Below the pieces are notes generated by a model, which was not told the DNA's origin, made no database searches, and saw only the letters and a program-made list of their open reading frames with translations. This document shows, in pieces, positions 16,580 to 25,125 of a DNA stretch of 64,000 nucleotides (positions are counted from its first letter, which is position 1; each line of letters opens with the position of its first letter). The DNA lies in contig VXRN01000015.1 in assembly GCA_009838465.1 (NCBI GenBank), forward strand, positions 62,001 through 126,000, in the 5' to 3' direction. This DNA comes from Dehalococcoidia bacterium (GTDB lineage: Bacteria; Chloroflexota; Dehalococcoidia; Lucifugimonadales; UBA1123). Both the position numbers and the translations under genes were made by a program.

Positions 16580-17215
16580 ATGATCTACGAAGAACGCCGC
16601 ATTACGCTCAGGCGCGGACAGCTCGATGCCTACGCCTCGCACCTCCGCGACTTTGTCCGTCCAAGCCTGGGTGGCGGCGAAATACTCTGTCTGCTGAGCG
16701 CAGCGATAGGCGGGCCAGTCGAGTCCATTTTGCAGATGACGCGATTCTCGGACTACGATGCTTGGCTTGAAGCGCAGTCCGCATACGGCGCTGACAGGAT
16801 GGAACTCGTGGCCCACGAAGAGGTGCGTCTGCTGAGGTCGGTGTCCGTCAGGCCGAAAGATGTGATCGAAGAGTCGGATATGCGCCCGTTCTATGGTCAT
16901 CGTCGCTTTCACATAGACCCCAGCGATCTGGACGAGTTCGTCCACTGCTCCGAGAATGGCATCTGGCCTCGCATCGAGTCTCAGGGCGCTTCCATACTGG
17001 GGCTTTGGGCGACGCTGGCCTCCACCTCTCCGTTCGAAGTAACTCTACTGACCGGCTACCACGGTCCTGCGCACTGGGAGGCCACCCGCCAGCATGGCGA
17101 CAAGCCCGACGGCATGGACGACGCCACGTGGGAACACAGCCTGAGTCTCCACAGACGCCGCTCTGAACTTCCAGTGAAGACGTGGGTCCGCTTGATGCGG
17201 CGGATAGAACCGTAA
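16580..17215 (+). CDS. NIPSNAP-like dimeric alpha-beta barrel protein
   Basis: The 211-residue protein has two repeats of an alpha-beta barrel half: residues about 1-95 (MIYEERRITLRRGQLDAY) and about 100-211 (FYGHRRFHIDPSDLDEF, TLLTGYHGPAHWE). This tandem layout matches NIPSNAP-family proteins, whose roles are poorly known and which often accompany degradation enzymes. It is the last gene of the operon, six bases after the zinc-ribbon gene, and is followed by the tmRNA promoter. Function is not assigned. Confidence 0.7.
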   Translation: MIYEERRITLRRGQLDAYASHLRDFVRPSLGGGEILCLLSAAIGGPVESILQMTRFSDYDAWLEAQSAYGADRMELVAHEEVRLLRSVSVRPKDVIEESDMRPFYGHRRFHIDPSDLDEFVHCSENGIWPRIESQGASILGLWATLASTSPFEVTLLTGYHGPAHWEATRQHGDKPDGMDDATWEHSLSLHRRRSELPVKTWVRLMRRIEP

Positions 17216-17281
17216 TCCATCTGGCGCGCATCCTGCACATCTCCATATCCTGATTCTGACATATTCCCGCTATCTTGGATG

Positions 17282-17290
17282 TGGTATAAT
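17282..17290 (+). promoter_or_regulatory. extended -10 promoter of tmRNA
   Basis: TGGTATAAT (17282-17290) is a perfect TATAAT with the extended TGN. The mature 5' end of the tmRNA is 11 bases further on. No good -35 box at normal spacing is visible, which fits an extended -10 promoter. Confidence 0.65.
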
Positions 17291-17300
17291 TTATCCATGT

Positions 17301-17652
17301 GGGGACGCGTGGGTTCGACAGGGGATGCTTTCGCGGGACTGCAAGCCGAGGCGCCATCAACCTCGTTAATCAGGTGGCAAAGAAAGTAACTGACGACAAT
17401 CAGTACGCACTAGCCGCTTAATACCGGCTACGTCTCCCGGTTCCGACTCCCGTAGGGGCCGACGAGGCGCCGAAAATCGGGATGCTGTTCCGGCGACGCC
17501 GATGACCGGGACAAAAGACCGTCGGCTAGCCTCGTGCGCCGCCTCTGCCGGTGCGGACGCGCCGCGGTGATTCAAAGCACCGGATAAGCTTGTAGATGTC
17601 TTGGACGAAGAGTCTTCTGGACGGGGAGTTCGACCCTCCCCCGTCTCCACCA
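17301..17652 (+). ncRNA. ssrA: transfer-messenger RNA (tmRNA)
   Basis: The 5' end GGGGACGCGTGGGTTCGACAG and the 3' end with a T-arm (GTTCGACCC) and encoded CCA at 17650-17652 are diagnostic. The acceptor stem GGGGACG/CGTCTCC pairs over seven base pairs with one G-T. The tag open frame reads AKKVTDDNQYALAA and then TAA, the usual hydrophobic ALAA ending recognised by proteases. The 352-base length is normal for a one-piece tmRNA. It rescues stalled ribosomes with SmpB, which is not encoded in this window. Confidence 0.97.
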
Positions 17653-17926
17653 CACCTCTTATAACCTGTGCTATCTGCGACGCATCGCAAGGAGGCATCC
17701 TCCCTTGAGGATCAAGTAACTGCCACGGCATCCGAACTATAACGTTCTTCGACCTCGGAATCACGCATTGTTTCCCGGGGAAGATAGCAGTGCCGCAGCA
17801 GTCCCCACCGAATGGATCGTACCTCGGTGGGAGCCTTGAGACGCCCCGATGACGCTCGCTTCCCGACCGACTGTCCGATCCTCGTAACCAATCTGTACGG
17901 GCCGAGTCGCGCAGTTGAGGTCGACA

Positions 17927-19600
17927 ATGCTACAAGTTGTAAACATCTCCAAAAGCTATGGCTCCGAAGTAGTCTTGGAGGACGTCTCTTTCGTAGTCAA
18001 TCCCGGAGAGTGCGCCGGCCTGATAGGGCCAAACGGGTCGGGCAAGTCCACTCTGCTGCGAATCGTCGCCGGAGCGGAGTACGCCGATGACGGTCGCGTG
18101 GTCATGGGAACCGGCTCGGCCATGGCATGGCTTCCACAGGGGTTCGAGGCCGATCCGTACCAGACGCTTGGCGAGGCAATCCGCAGAGGGCTTGCCGAAC
18201 ATACGGAAGCGCATGATGCGCTGCTCAGTATCGAGGAGCGCATGACCAGGGCAGTTGGGGCGGAGCTAGACGGCCTGATCGAAGAGTACGGTAGAGCCTC
18301 GGACGTATTCGAATCGCTTGGAGGCTACGAAATCGAACAGCGCATGGCCGCTATGCTCCAAGGGCTTGGCCTCGGAGCGGTCCCGCTCGATACGCCGCTT
18401 TCCATACTCAGCGGGGGCCAGCGGACGAGAGCCAGCCTTGCGAGCGTGATCGCGTCCAATCCCGACGTTCTGCTGTTGGACGAGCCGACCAACCATCTCG
18501 ATATTGAAGCCCTGGAATGGCTGGAAGATTACCTTTCCGGTTACATGGGCGCGGCTCTGATCGTATCCCATGATCGCGCATTTCTGGACGGAGCCGTGAC
18601 CGGCATCCTGGAGCTGAATGGTCCACGTCCAGGCCTCGTCGCCTACCCGGGCGATTACTCGGATTACAAACTGGCCAAGGAGCGAGAACTGGAAAAGCAG
18701 ACCGCGGCGTGGAAGGATCAGGAGGCAGAGAGAAGAAGAGTAGAGAGGGATATAGCCCGGACGAAGCAGACCGCGCTTCGCACTGAAACGTCAACGACCC
18801 ACGACTTCTATCGTCGGCGCGCCAAGAAGGTGGCGCGCAAGGCCAAGGTGCGGGAGAGGCGACTGCAGCGTATTCTATCATCGTCGGACAGGGTAGAACG
18901 TCCCAGGGCGGAATGGACCATGAAACTGGACTTTGGCCGCACACCGCGCGGCGGCTCTCGCGTTCTTCTGCTGGAGGATGTCGGCCACGAATACGATGGG
19001 AGATGGCTGTACCAGGACGTCAACCTTGCCCTGGAACATGGCGAGCGGGTCGCCCTGCTGGGCCCTAACGGATGCGGCAAGTCCACGCTTCTCAAATTCG
19101 TAGCGGGACAGGCGATACCGGCGTTGGGTTCGGTACGGGTAGGTGAAAATATCAAGGTGGGCTATATGCCGCAGGACCAGGTCGGGCTAGATTGGCGAAG
19201 GTCCGCGTTGGAAATGGTCCGACAGGCGGCGGACTTAACGGAGACCGAGGCCAGGACTCTACTCCACCTCTACTTATTCGAAGGAGACGAGCCGCTGCTT
19301 CCGGCCGGCAGCCTGAGCTACGGCCAGAGGTCACGGCTTCTGCTTGCCATCCTGGTGCTGGAAGGCGCCAACTTCCTTGTACTGGACGAGCCCATGAACC
19401 ACCTGGATATCCCATCCAGAGAGCGGTTCGAGGAGGCGTTGGAGGCATTCCCTGGGACAGTGTTGATGGCCGTTCATGACCGCGCCTTCATTGACAGGCA
19501 CGCCACCGCCATTTGGGCCATAGAGAGCCACTCGGTGCACCGATACTCAGACCGCAGCGAACTCCACTCACTCACAGGTACATGCAGCCCCCGCGAATGA
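17927..19600 (+). CDS. ABC-F family ATP-binding protein
   Basis: The 557-residue cytoplasmic protein has two ABC domains. The first has Walker A GPNGSGKST, signature LSGGQRTR and Walker B LLLDEPTNHLD. The second has GPNGCGKST, LSYGQRSR and LVLDEPMNHLD. They are joined by a charged linker of about 80 residues (KELEKQ..ERRRVERDIARTK) of the type that reaches the ribosomal tRNA sites. It belongs to the Uup/EttA/Vga group; translation or antibiotic-protection roles are possible. I use the ATG 17927, with GAGG six bases upstream, rather than the in-frame TTG 12 bases earlier. It follows the tmRNA gene by 274 bases. Confidence 0.9.
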   Translation: MLQVVNISKSYGSEVVLEDVSFVVNPGECAGLIGPNGSGKSTLLRIVAGAEYADDGRVVMGTGSAMAWLPQGFEADPYQTLGEAIRRGLAEHTEAHDALLSIEERMTRAVGAELDGLIEEYGRASDVFESLGGYEIEQRMAAMLQGLGLGAVPLDTPLSILSGGQRTRASLASVIASNPDVLLLDEPTNHLDIEALEWLEDYLSGYMGAALIVSHDRAFLDGAVTGILELNGPRPGLVAYPGDYSDYKLAKERELEKQTAAWKDQEAERRRVERDIARTKQTALRTETSTTHDFYRRRAKKVARKAKVRERRLQRILSSSDRVERPRAEWTMKLDFGRTPRGGSRVLLLEDVGHEYDGRWLYQDVNLALEHGERVALLGPNGCGKSTLLKFVAGQAIPALGSVRVGENIKVGYMPQDQVGLDWRRSALEMVRQAADLTETEARTLLHLYLFEGDEPLLPAGSLSYGQRSRLLLAILVLEGANFLVLDEPMNHLDIPSRERFEEALEAFPGTVLMAVHDRAFIDRHATAIWAIESHSVHRYSDRSELHSLTGTCSPRE

Positions 19601-19624
19601 GGCAGAGGAATTCAACTACTCCGA

Positions 19625-21079
19625 CTACCTGACAGCGTATAGAACGCCGTTTTCAGCGGTGACGAAGAGCGTATCGTTGGCCACGACCACCCCGTTCGAA
19701 ATGCGCGTGTTCAACTCGAAACGCCACTTCTCCGCGCCGGTATCGGCATCCAGTCCGTACACATTGCCGAGAGTGTCGCCTATGTGAAGGGTATCACCCG
19801 CCAGCGACGGGTCTCCCCTGACCTCGCCGTCGGCCTTGAACTTCCACACCCGTTCGCCGTTTTCCTTATTCAGCGCAAAGACGTTCCCTGATTCGGAGGT
19901 CACATAGACCTTCTCACCGTCCAGCGCCGGCGTACCGAGGAAGACTTCCCCGGGTGACCGGAAAGCCCACTCGAACCCCTTGATCACGGGGAGCGTGTTC
20001 CAGAATCCCCAGAAGAAAAGTTGGGTCCTTATGAACCGTGCCGTCTTCTCGAAGGGCAGTTGTTTCTGTTTCAAGTCAATGGCATAGACCATACTCCTGG
20101 AATTTCCCACGTATGCGTGCTCATCATCCAGCGTGGGCGCGCCCCTGGCGTCCCGTGTCAGGTAGTCCAGGCGGAAGCCGCCGGTTTTGGTGTCGTAGAG
20201 GTATATCCGCTGATTCTGGGAGATGACCGCCACAATGTCATCGGTGACGGCGGGTGAGCCAACCACCCTGCCTCCCGTCTTCCGGCTCCAGCGCACCTCG
20301 CCGGTCAGAGCGTCCAGCGCATACACCGCATGGTCGCCCGACCCGATGTAAACCACGCCTTTGTGGACCGCGGGTGAGCCGTAAACAAGGTCTCCTGTCT
20401 GGAACTCCCAGCGTAGTGTTCCGGTGTCCTTGTCCAGTGCCAGGAGCCTGCCGTCACGCAGTCCGACGAACACCAGGTTGCCCGCAATCGCGGGTGACGA
20501 GTTCACCGGACCCGTTACCGGATACTCCCATTTCATCTCGCCGGTTCCCGCGTCCAGGGCGACTATTCGCTTGTCTCCGGCGCTGAGGTACAGAGTATCC
20601 TGCACGACGGAAGGCACCGCGTACAATCGGGCATTGGTACGGAATTGCCAGACCACCTCTCCCGTAGGAGTAGGCTGGTTTTCGGGGATGTACGCCGAAT
20701 GGGTAGGGTCGCCCTGGTACATCGGCCAGTCTCCGGGCGCAGAAATCACACCGATGTTAGTGGTGGGCGGGTCGAGTTCTCTACCGGGTCCTATCACGGC
20801 GTAAGCCGTCGCACCTGCGGTAGCGACCAGTACCACAGCCGCGACAATCGCCCAACGGATTATGCGTCTGCGGCGCGCCTCCCTGCGGCGTCTGTCTTCT
20901 GCATCCCTCGCTTCTTCGGGACTAACCCTCCATCCCCTGTCGAGGGGCGTTCTGCACTCTCTACAGTACGAAGCGCCAAAATCATTACTGTACCCGCATC
21001 CGGGGCACAGCACTACGGTTTCCGTCAGAGCCACTATCGCATCACCCCGTCCGATCTCCCGTCCATATAAGTATCTCAC
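19625..21079 (-). CDS. zinc-ribbon, single-TM, PQQ-like beta-propeller protein
   Basis: The protein, up to 484 residues, has an N-terminal zinc ribbon (Cys25, 28, 39, 42), a basic stretch, a membrane helix at about residues 74-95 and then repeated PQQ-like propeller blades (VVWQFRTNARLYAVP, GEMKWEYPVTGPVNSSPAI, GEVRWSRKTGGRVVGSPAV). The propeller is probably outside the membrane and the zinc ribbon inside. The blades resemble BamB/PQQ-dehydrogenase repeats but lack quinoprotein catalytic landmarks, so the role is probably scaffolding or sensing. The start at GTG 21079 is uncertain; an in-frame GTG at 21034 has a GGGGTGAT site before it. Confidence 0.8.
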   Translation of the reverse strand: MRYLYGREIGRGDAIVALTETVVLCPGCGYSNDFGASYCRECRTPLDRGWRVSPEEARDAEDRRRREARRRRIIRWAIVAAVVLVATAGATAYAVIGPGRELDPPTTNIGVISAPGDWPMYQGDPTHSAYIPENQPTPTGEVVWQFRTNARLYAVPSVVQDTLYLSAGDKRIVALDAGTGEMKWEYPVTGPVNSSPAIAGNLVFVGLRDGRLLALDKDTGTLRWEFQTGDLVYGSPAVHKGVVYIGSGDHAVYALDALTGEVRWSRKTGGRVVGSPAVTDDIVAVISQNQRIYLYDTKTGGFRLDYLTRDARGAPTLDDEHAYVGNSRSMVYAIDLKQKQLPFEKTARFIRTQLFFWGFWNTLPVIKGFEWAFRSPGEVFLGTPALDGEKVYVTSESGNVFALNKENGERVWKFKADGEVRGDPSLAGDTLHIGDTLGNVYGLDADTGAEKWRFELNTRISNGVVVANDTLFVTAENGVLYAVR

Positions 21080-21304
21080 AATTCTAGCGATACCTCTGCT
21101 TCCCGTTCAAATCGTTTACCCGGGAGATCGTGGTATCACCGGCGGGGCCTTTTCAGAATTGGCAGTCGAATGGGTTGTGAACGATTTGCCAGGTATTCCA
21201 AGAAATGTCCTATATCACTGGCGTTATGTGTTGACCGAATGGACAAGTAAACATACCATCAGCGTGGGTTCGCCGGAATATATCGCCCTGTTCGGAGTTC
21301 GTTG

Positions 21305-23281
21305 GTGAAGGCCATTGGAGACAGGCTAGTCTGCTACCGGCATACCGGCGCCTTCATGCTTGTGATGGTGCTCGCGGCCTTCCTCCGGCTGTATGACCTG
21401 GGACAGGGCCATCCCGGACTCGCCATATACACCTCAATCTCCTCCCACGCCTACAAGTCCTTCCACAACTGGCTGTACCCGAATATGTTCGCGGACGGTT
21501 CTATCCTCGCGGACAAGCCGCCGTTGTTCTTCTGGTACCAAGGGTTGTTCATCGCGCTTCTGGGCCCTTCCAACCTGGCGTTCAGGCTGCCCGTCGCGCT
21601 TGCCGGAATATGCTCCGTTATCCTGCTTTACATCGTAGTCAGGCGCACCGCCGGGACGACGCCCGCTCTCATTGCCGCCGCCGCGCTCGCCATCATGCCA
21701 CTGGACGTGAACTACGCGCGCTCCACCTTCATCGAGCCGGTCACCACGGTCACACTGCTGCTCACGGCATACTTCGTGGTCAGGGCCGCGCAGGAAAAGC
21801 GCGAGGGGTTCTACTACGTGGCGGCCTTTGTCCTCGGCCTGGCCTGGATGGTCAAGCTGTGGCAGGGGCTACTGCCCGCGCCCGCGTTCGCGATGATCGC
21901 GTTCATGTACCGCTGGCAGCCTTGGGCAGCCTTCATACGAACCGGCGCGATTGGCGTGGGGGTATTCCTGGTGACCGCGTTCTGGTGGCCTGTCGTCGTC
22001 TGGCTCACTCCCTCGGCATACGACTCAGTGATGCACGCCGACAGTGTGTGGGACATGATCTTCGGCTGGAATCTGCGGGAGCGGTTCGGAGATCTGGAGT
22101 ATGGCGCGAGACACAGGCAGGACATACTCTGGTTCGTTACCGGGCCGATGGCCCCCTATTTTGGCGTGTCGCTGTTTCCAGCGGCGGCTGTTGGTGTCGT
22201 GGCGGTGACGGTCACGCTGTGGCATAAGGCGGTGGCGAAGATATCGAGCTCGAAGCCTGTCATAGCGCTGCGCGAATCGAGGGTACGGGCGTACCTGTCT
22301 TTCTACACGGACGAACCTGGGACGCAGACGAGTTCGCACGACAGGAAGGACGCAGAAGACTCGATATCCCGCGTTACCGAGATGGGGATTCTGTGGGTCC
22401 TGTGGCTTGGGCTGGCCGTAGTCGCGTTCGGCGGAGCGAGCATCAGGCTCATTACTTACTGGGTTGCCGCGACACCCGCCGTGGCAGCGTTGACGGGCAT
22501 CGGCATCGCGGTCGTCCCGTCGCTCTTCCGAAGAGGGGGTCTGACGCGGTGGCTGGCTTACCTGGTCGCACTGGCGGGTTCTATCTACTGCGCGCTCGTA
22601 TATGGGAGAACGAGTCACGTTCTGGGGGTAAACGCGGGCCTGGCCGCCGCGATTGCGATTGTGGTCATCGCAGGGGGCATTTTGCTCTATTTCCAGTGGC
22701 GTCCCTTTGGGAAGAACGTGGCGACGGCCATTGCTGTAACTGCGCTCGTCGTCCTGACGCTGATAACATCCGCCATCACGCTTAACAACCTGTTCAACCC
22801 AAGGGACGACACGCTGGGCAGGATCGGGTTCGACATGATACCTGCGCGCCAACTCCCACGCTCCGAGCCTTCCGAGAGGGAACGCGAACTCCAGCGACAG
22901 GGAGGCATGATTACCGCAATCGTAAGAGTGGAGCTCGAAGAACTGGACGCTGCGATGGAGTACGTCCGCCAGCGGCGCGGGGACAGCCGCTACCTCCTTG
23001 CGAGCGATTCGTACAACACGGGCGCGTTCGTATCCATGCGAACCGGCGACCCCGTTCTGCCGGTCTATTCGGAGTACCGGCTAGACAGCCTGGTGGACCG
23101 TGCTGAACTGAAGAGAATGATCGAGGACGGCGACATACCCTTCTTCCTCACAGTGAATTACTTAGAGGAATTCGACTACCTGCTGTATGCACGCATATAC
23201 CATAGCAGCCGCGACATGACGGCGCGCGCAGGTCTGCCCGCAGAGGGCGAATATCGGCTGTTCGAGGTGATTCGTAGGTAG
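21305..23281 (+). CDS. GT39-like membrane glycosyltransferase
   Basis: The 658-residue protein has an ArnT/PMT-like N-terminal layout: FLRLYDLGQG after the first membrane helix and LADKPPLFFWYQG, then about ten more hydrophobic helices and a soluble C-terminal part of about 150 residues. Such enzymes transfer a sugar from a polyprenyl phosphate donor to lipid or protein at the outer face of the membrane. The GTG at 21305 is preferred to the TTG at 21302 because of the GGAG at 21294-21297. The last ~30 codons are duplicated as a broken fragment at about 24832-24943. Confidence 0.82.
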   Translation: MKAIGDRLVCYRHTGAFMLVMVLAAFLRLYDLGQGHPGLAIYTSISSHAYKSFHNWLYPNMFADGSILADKPPLFFWYQGLFIALLGPSNLAFRLPVALAGICSVILLYIVVRRTAGTTPALIAAAALAIMPLDVNYARSTFIEPVTTVTLLLTAYFVVRAAQEKREGFYYVAAFVLGLAWMVKLWQGLLPAPAFAMIAFMYRWQPWAAFIRTGAIGVGVFLVTAFWWPVVVWLTPSAYDSVMHADSVWDMIFGWNLRERFGDLEYGARHRQDILWFVTGPMAPYFGVSLFPAAAVGVVAVTVTLWHKAVAKISSSKPVIALRESRVRAYLSFYTDEPGTQTSSHDRKDAEDSISRVTEMGILWVLWLGLAVVAFGGASIRLITYWVAATPAVAALTGIGIAVVPSLFRRGGLTRWLAYLVALAGSIYCALVYGRTSHVLGVNAGLAAAIAIVVIAGGILLYFQWRPFGKNVATAIAVTALVVLTLITSAITLNNLFNPRDDTLGRIGFDMIPARQLPRSEPSERERELQRQGGMITAIVRVELEELDAAMEYVRQRRGDSRYLLASDSYNTGAFVSMRTGDPVLPVYSEYRLDSLVDRAELKRMIEDGDIPFFLTVNYLEEFDYLLYARIYHSSRDMTARAGLPAEGEYRLFEVIRR

Positions 23282-23400
23282 GTTCACTCCTAGTTCACTC
23301 TCAGAATAGCAAGTAAGACCTGTCCTTACATCCTTCTATAGCTGGTTGGCATAAGGGCAAGTCAAGGATGTCCACGGAATTCCGCGCCTACCACCTTACT

Positions 23401-24498
23401 TTATAGGTGAGGCTGTGTATCGGGTGGTTCACAGAATGGCAATTCCAAGATGTCTAAGTCGCTCTCTATCACGTTCTTCAATTTGAAGGGTATGCACCCG
23501 GTGAAGTTGTCCCGGGAGTGGGATGAATACAGATAGAGGTACTCCAGTCTCCACAGGTCAGTTAGCTCCTCCGGTATCTCGCCCTTTAGCTTGTTTTGGC
23601 TAAGATCCAGGAATTCCAGCTGTCTCAGGTTGCCCATTTCCGGGGGTATTTCTCCGATTAACACGTTCCCGGACAGGTCCAAATAGGATAGGCTAACCAG
23701 GTTGCCCAACTCGGGCGGGATGGTCCCTCGAATGCCGGGATACATGCTAAGGTCCGTCAGTTCGGTCAGGCTGCCCAACTCAGGCGGTATCTTCCCATTG
23801 AGTCCCACACCATACAGCAATAGCTTCACAACTCGCCCGTCCGCGTCCGTGGTTACGCCATGCCAGTGGTCAAGCGGCAGGTCGCTCAGCCAATTGTGGC
23901 GTGAGAGATTCCAAGAATCGCCGCCGGTGGCGTTATAGAAAGCGACAAGCGCAGCCCTATCCCTTTCAGCGGGGTTAATCGCAGCGGGCGAAGGGGATGC
24001 GACGGGCGTGAGAACAACCGTCGGCTCTGAGACCGGTCCTGCTTTTCCGGGTTCGCCCCGGTCGCCCTTATCTCCCTTGGGGCCTTGAGGCCCGGGTTCG
24101 CCACGCTCGCCTTTCTCGCCCTGAAGCCCTTGCTCACCTTGTTCACCTCTTTCGCCGCGCTCACCCTGCTGCCCTGTGTCACCGCGCTCACCTATCGGTC
24201 CGGGTTCACCCTGTGGGCCTCGTTCACCGGTATCACCCTTCTCACCTATCGGTCCGGGTTCGCCCTGTGGGCCTCGTTCACCGGTATCACCCTTCTCACC
24301 TATCGGTCCGGGTTCGCCCTGTGGGCCTCGTTCACCGGTATCGCCCTTCTCGCCTATCGGTCCGGGTTCGCCCTGTGGGCCAGGTGTGGAGTGCTGCTGA
24401 ATTAGCCGAACGACCTCGCTCTCTGATAAGCCGTTCGAACAGGCGAAGCACAGCCCCATGAAGATTATGACCAAACCGGCGATTAACTTGACTCTCAT
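23401..24498 (-). CDS. collagen-like and leucine-rich-repeat surface lipoprotein
   Basis: The 365-residue protein starts with a lipoprotein signal ending at a Cys near residue 20 (LCFAC). Residues about 39-150 are Gly-x-x collagen repeats made largely of the 18-residue unit [18 protein letters not shown]. After a Pro/Val linker come leucine-rich repeats of the plant-like type ([36 protein letters not shown]). It is probably displayed on the cell surface and may bind ligands or other cells. The DNA behind the collagen part is a 54-base tandem repeat, so its length may vary. It has no obvious operon partners. Confidence 0.88.
   Translation of the reverse strand: MRVKLIAGLVIIFMGLCFACSNGLSESEVVRLIQQHSTPGPQGEPGPIGEKGDTGERGPQGEPGPIGEKGDTGERGPQGEPGPIGEKGDTGERGPQGEPGPIGERGDTGQQGERGERGEQGEQGLQGEKGERGEPGPQGPKGDKGDRGEPGKAGPVSEPTVVLTPVASPSPAAINPAERDRAALVAFYNATGGDSWNLSRHNWLSDLPLDHWHGVTTDADGRVVKLLLYGVGLNGKIPPELGSLTELTDLSMYPGIRGTIPPELGNLVSLSYLDLSGNVLIGEIPPEMGNLRQLEFLDLSQNKLKGEIPEELTDLWRLEYLYLYSSHSRDNFTGCIPFKLKNVIESDLDILELPFCEPPDTQPHL
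24191..24382. repeat. 54-base tandem repeat, about 3.6 copies
   Basis: The motif CCTATCGGTCCGGG recurs at 24191, 24245, 24299 and 24353, exactly 54 bases apart. It encodes the 18-residue collagen unit on the minus strand, in frame, so copy changes would keep the frame. Copies differ at only a few positions. Confidence 0.9.
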
Positions 24499-24831
24499 AC
24501 AGCAGACCCTCTGGGCTTGGAATTGAGGCTACCTGACACGAGCCACCTTATCCGGAGTCAGCCCAGAGGGAGCGTGATAACCCGCCCACGTCAAAGGCTG
24601 GCGACAAGCAATAGATCCGACATGTGACGCTGTAGGCCTGTCCCTAGTACGCGCTCAAAGGTATTGCGATGAGATATGCGCTGTCAAGTTGAAACGAGAA
24701 CGTGCTCCGCCTGTTTATGTGGCCATAACACCCTGCTTAGGGATGCCAGTCCACCTTCACTCAATATCCCTGTTTCCGGTGTGCATAAGCGGCGTGCAGT
24801 CGCTGCCGGGTAGGCCTCTTATCCAGCAAGT

Positions 24832-24943
24832 CCAACAACTTCCTGCTATATGCCCGCATGTCTTCAACAGCCGCGATGTGACGGCGCGCACAGGTCTGCC
24901 CGCAGAGTGCGAACATCGGCTGTTCGAGGTGATACGGCGGTAG
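24832..24943 (+). pseudogene. frameshifted fragment of a glycosyltransferase 3' end
   Basis: The last 25 or so codons encode RDVTARTGLPAECEHRLFEVIRR, matching the end of the 21305 gene (RDMTARAGLPAEGEYRLFEVIRR), and the DNA before it matches CTGCTATATGCCCGCAT. A one-base deletion near 24862-24866 splits the frame between the two parts. It has no start codon and no upstream domain, so it is a dead duplicate of a GT39-like gene. Confidence 0.75.
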
Positions 24944-25049
24944 AAACATGGATTCCTGCAACTCGAAACTCGAAACTGTATCCACTCCTAGAACCGACAC
25001 TTCATACACAGGTTGACGCGCCGCGAACTGGGCATTATCTTCTAGCCCA

Positions 25050-25080
25050 TACATGGATTCCCGTGAAAGCGGGAATGACG
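25050..25080. repeat. short hairpin repeat ATTCCCG..CGGGAAT
   Basis: ATTCCCG (25057-25063) and CGGGAAT (25070-25076) form a stem in the sequence TGGATTCCCG..CGGGAATGACG, a repeat type widespread in bacteria. It lies 45 bases before the GMC oxidoreductase gene. Only one copy was noted in the window. Confidence 0.5.
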
Positions 25081-25125
25081 ATAAACGTCTGAAAAACTCG
25101 CACGCGACAATCGGGGGATGTTGAT

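Larger units (their letters stand above)
24499..25125. other. 627-base gap with gene debris and a repeat, no intact gene
   Basis: From left to right it holds an unremarkable stretch (24499-24830), a broken duplicate of a glycosyltransferase 3' end (about 24832-24943), then 24950-25049 with nothing clear apart from an AACTCGAAACTCGAAACTG mini-repeat near 24960-24978, and a short hairpin repeat (25050-25080). The region looks like decayed DNA. Confidence 0.65.

Noticed and set aside
24191-24382. Tandem repeats that might be read as a CRISPR array
   Set aside because: The units are directly adjacent without spacers, have a 54-base period and code in frame for Gly-x-x repeats.
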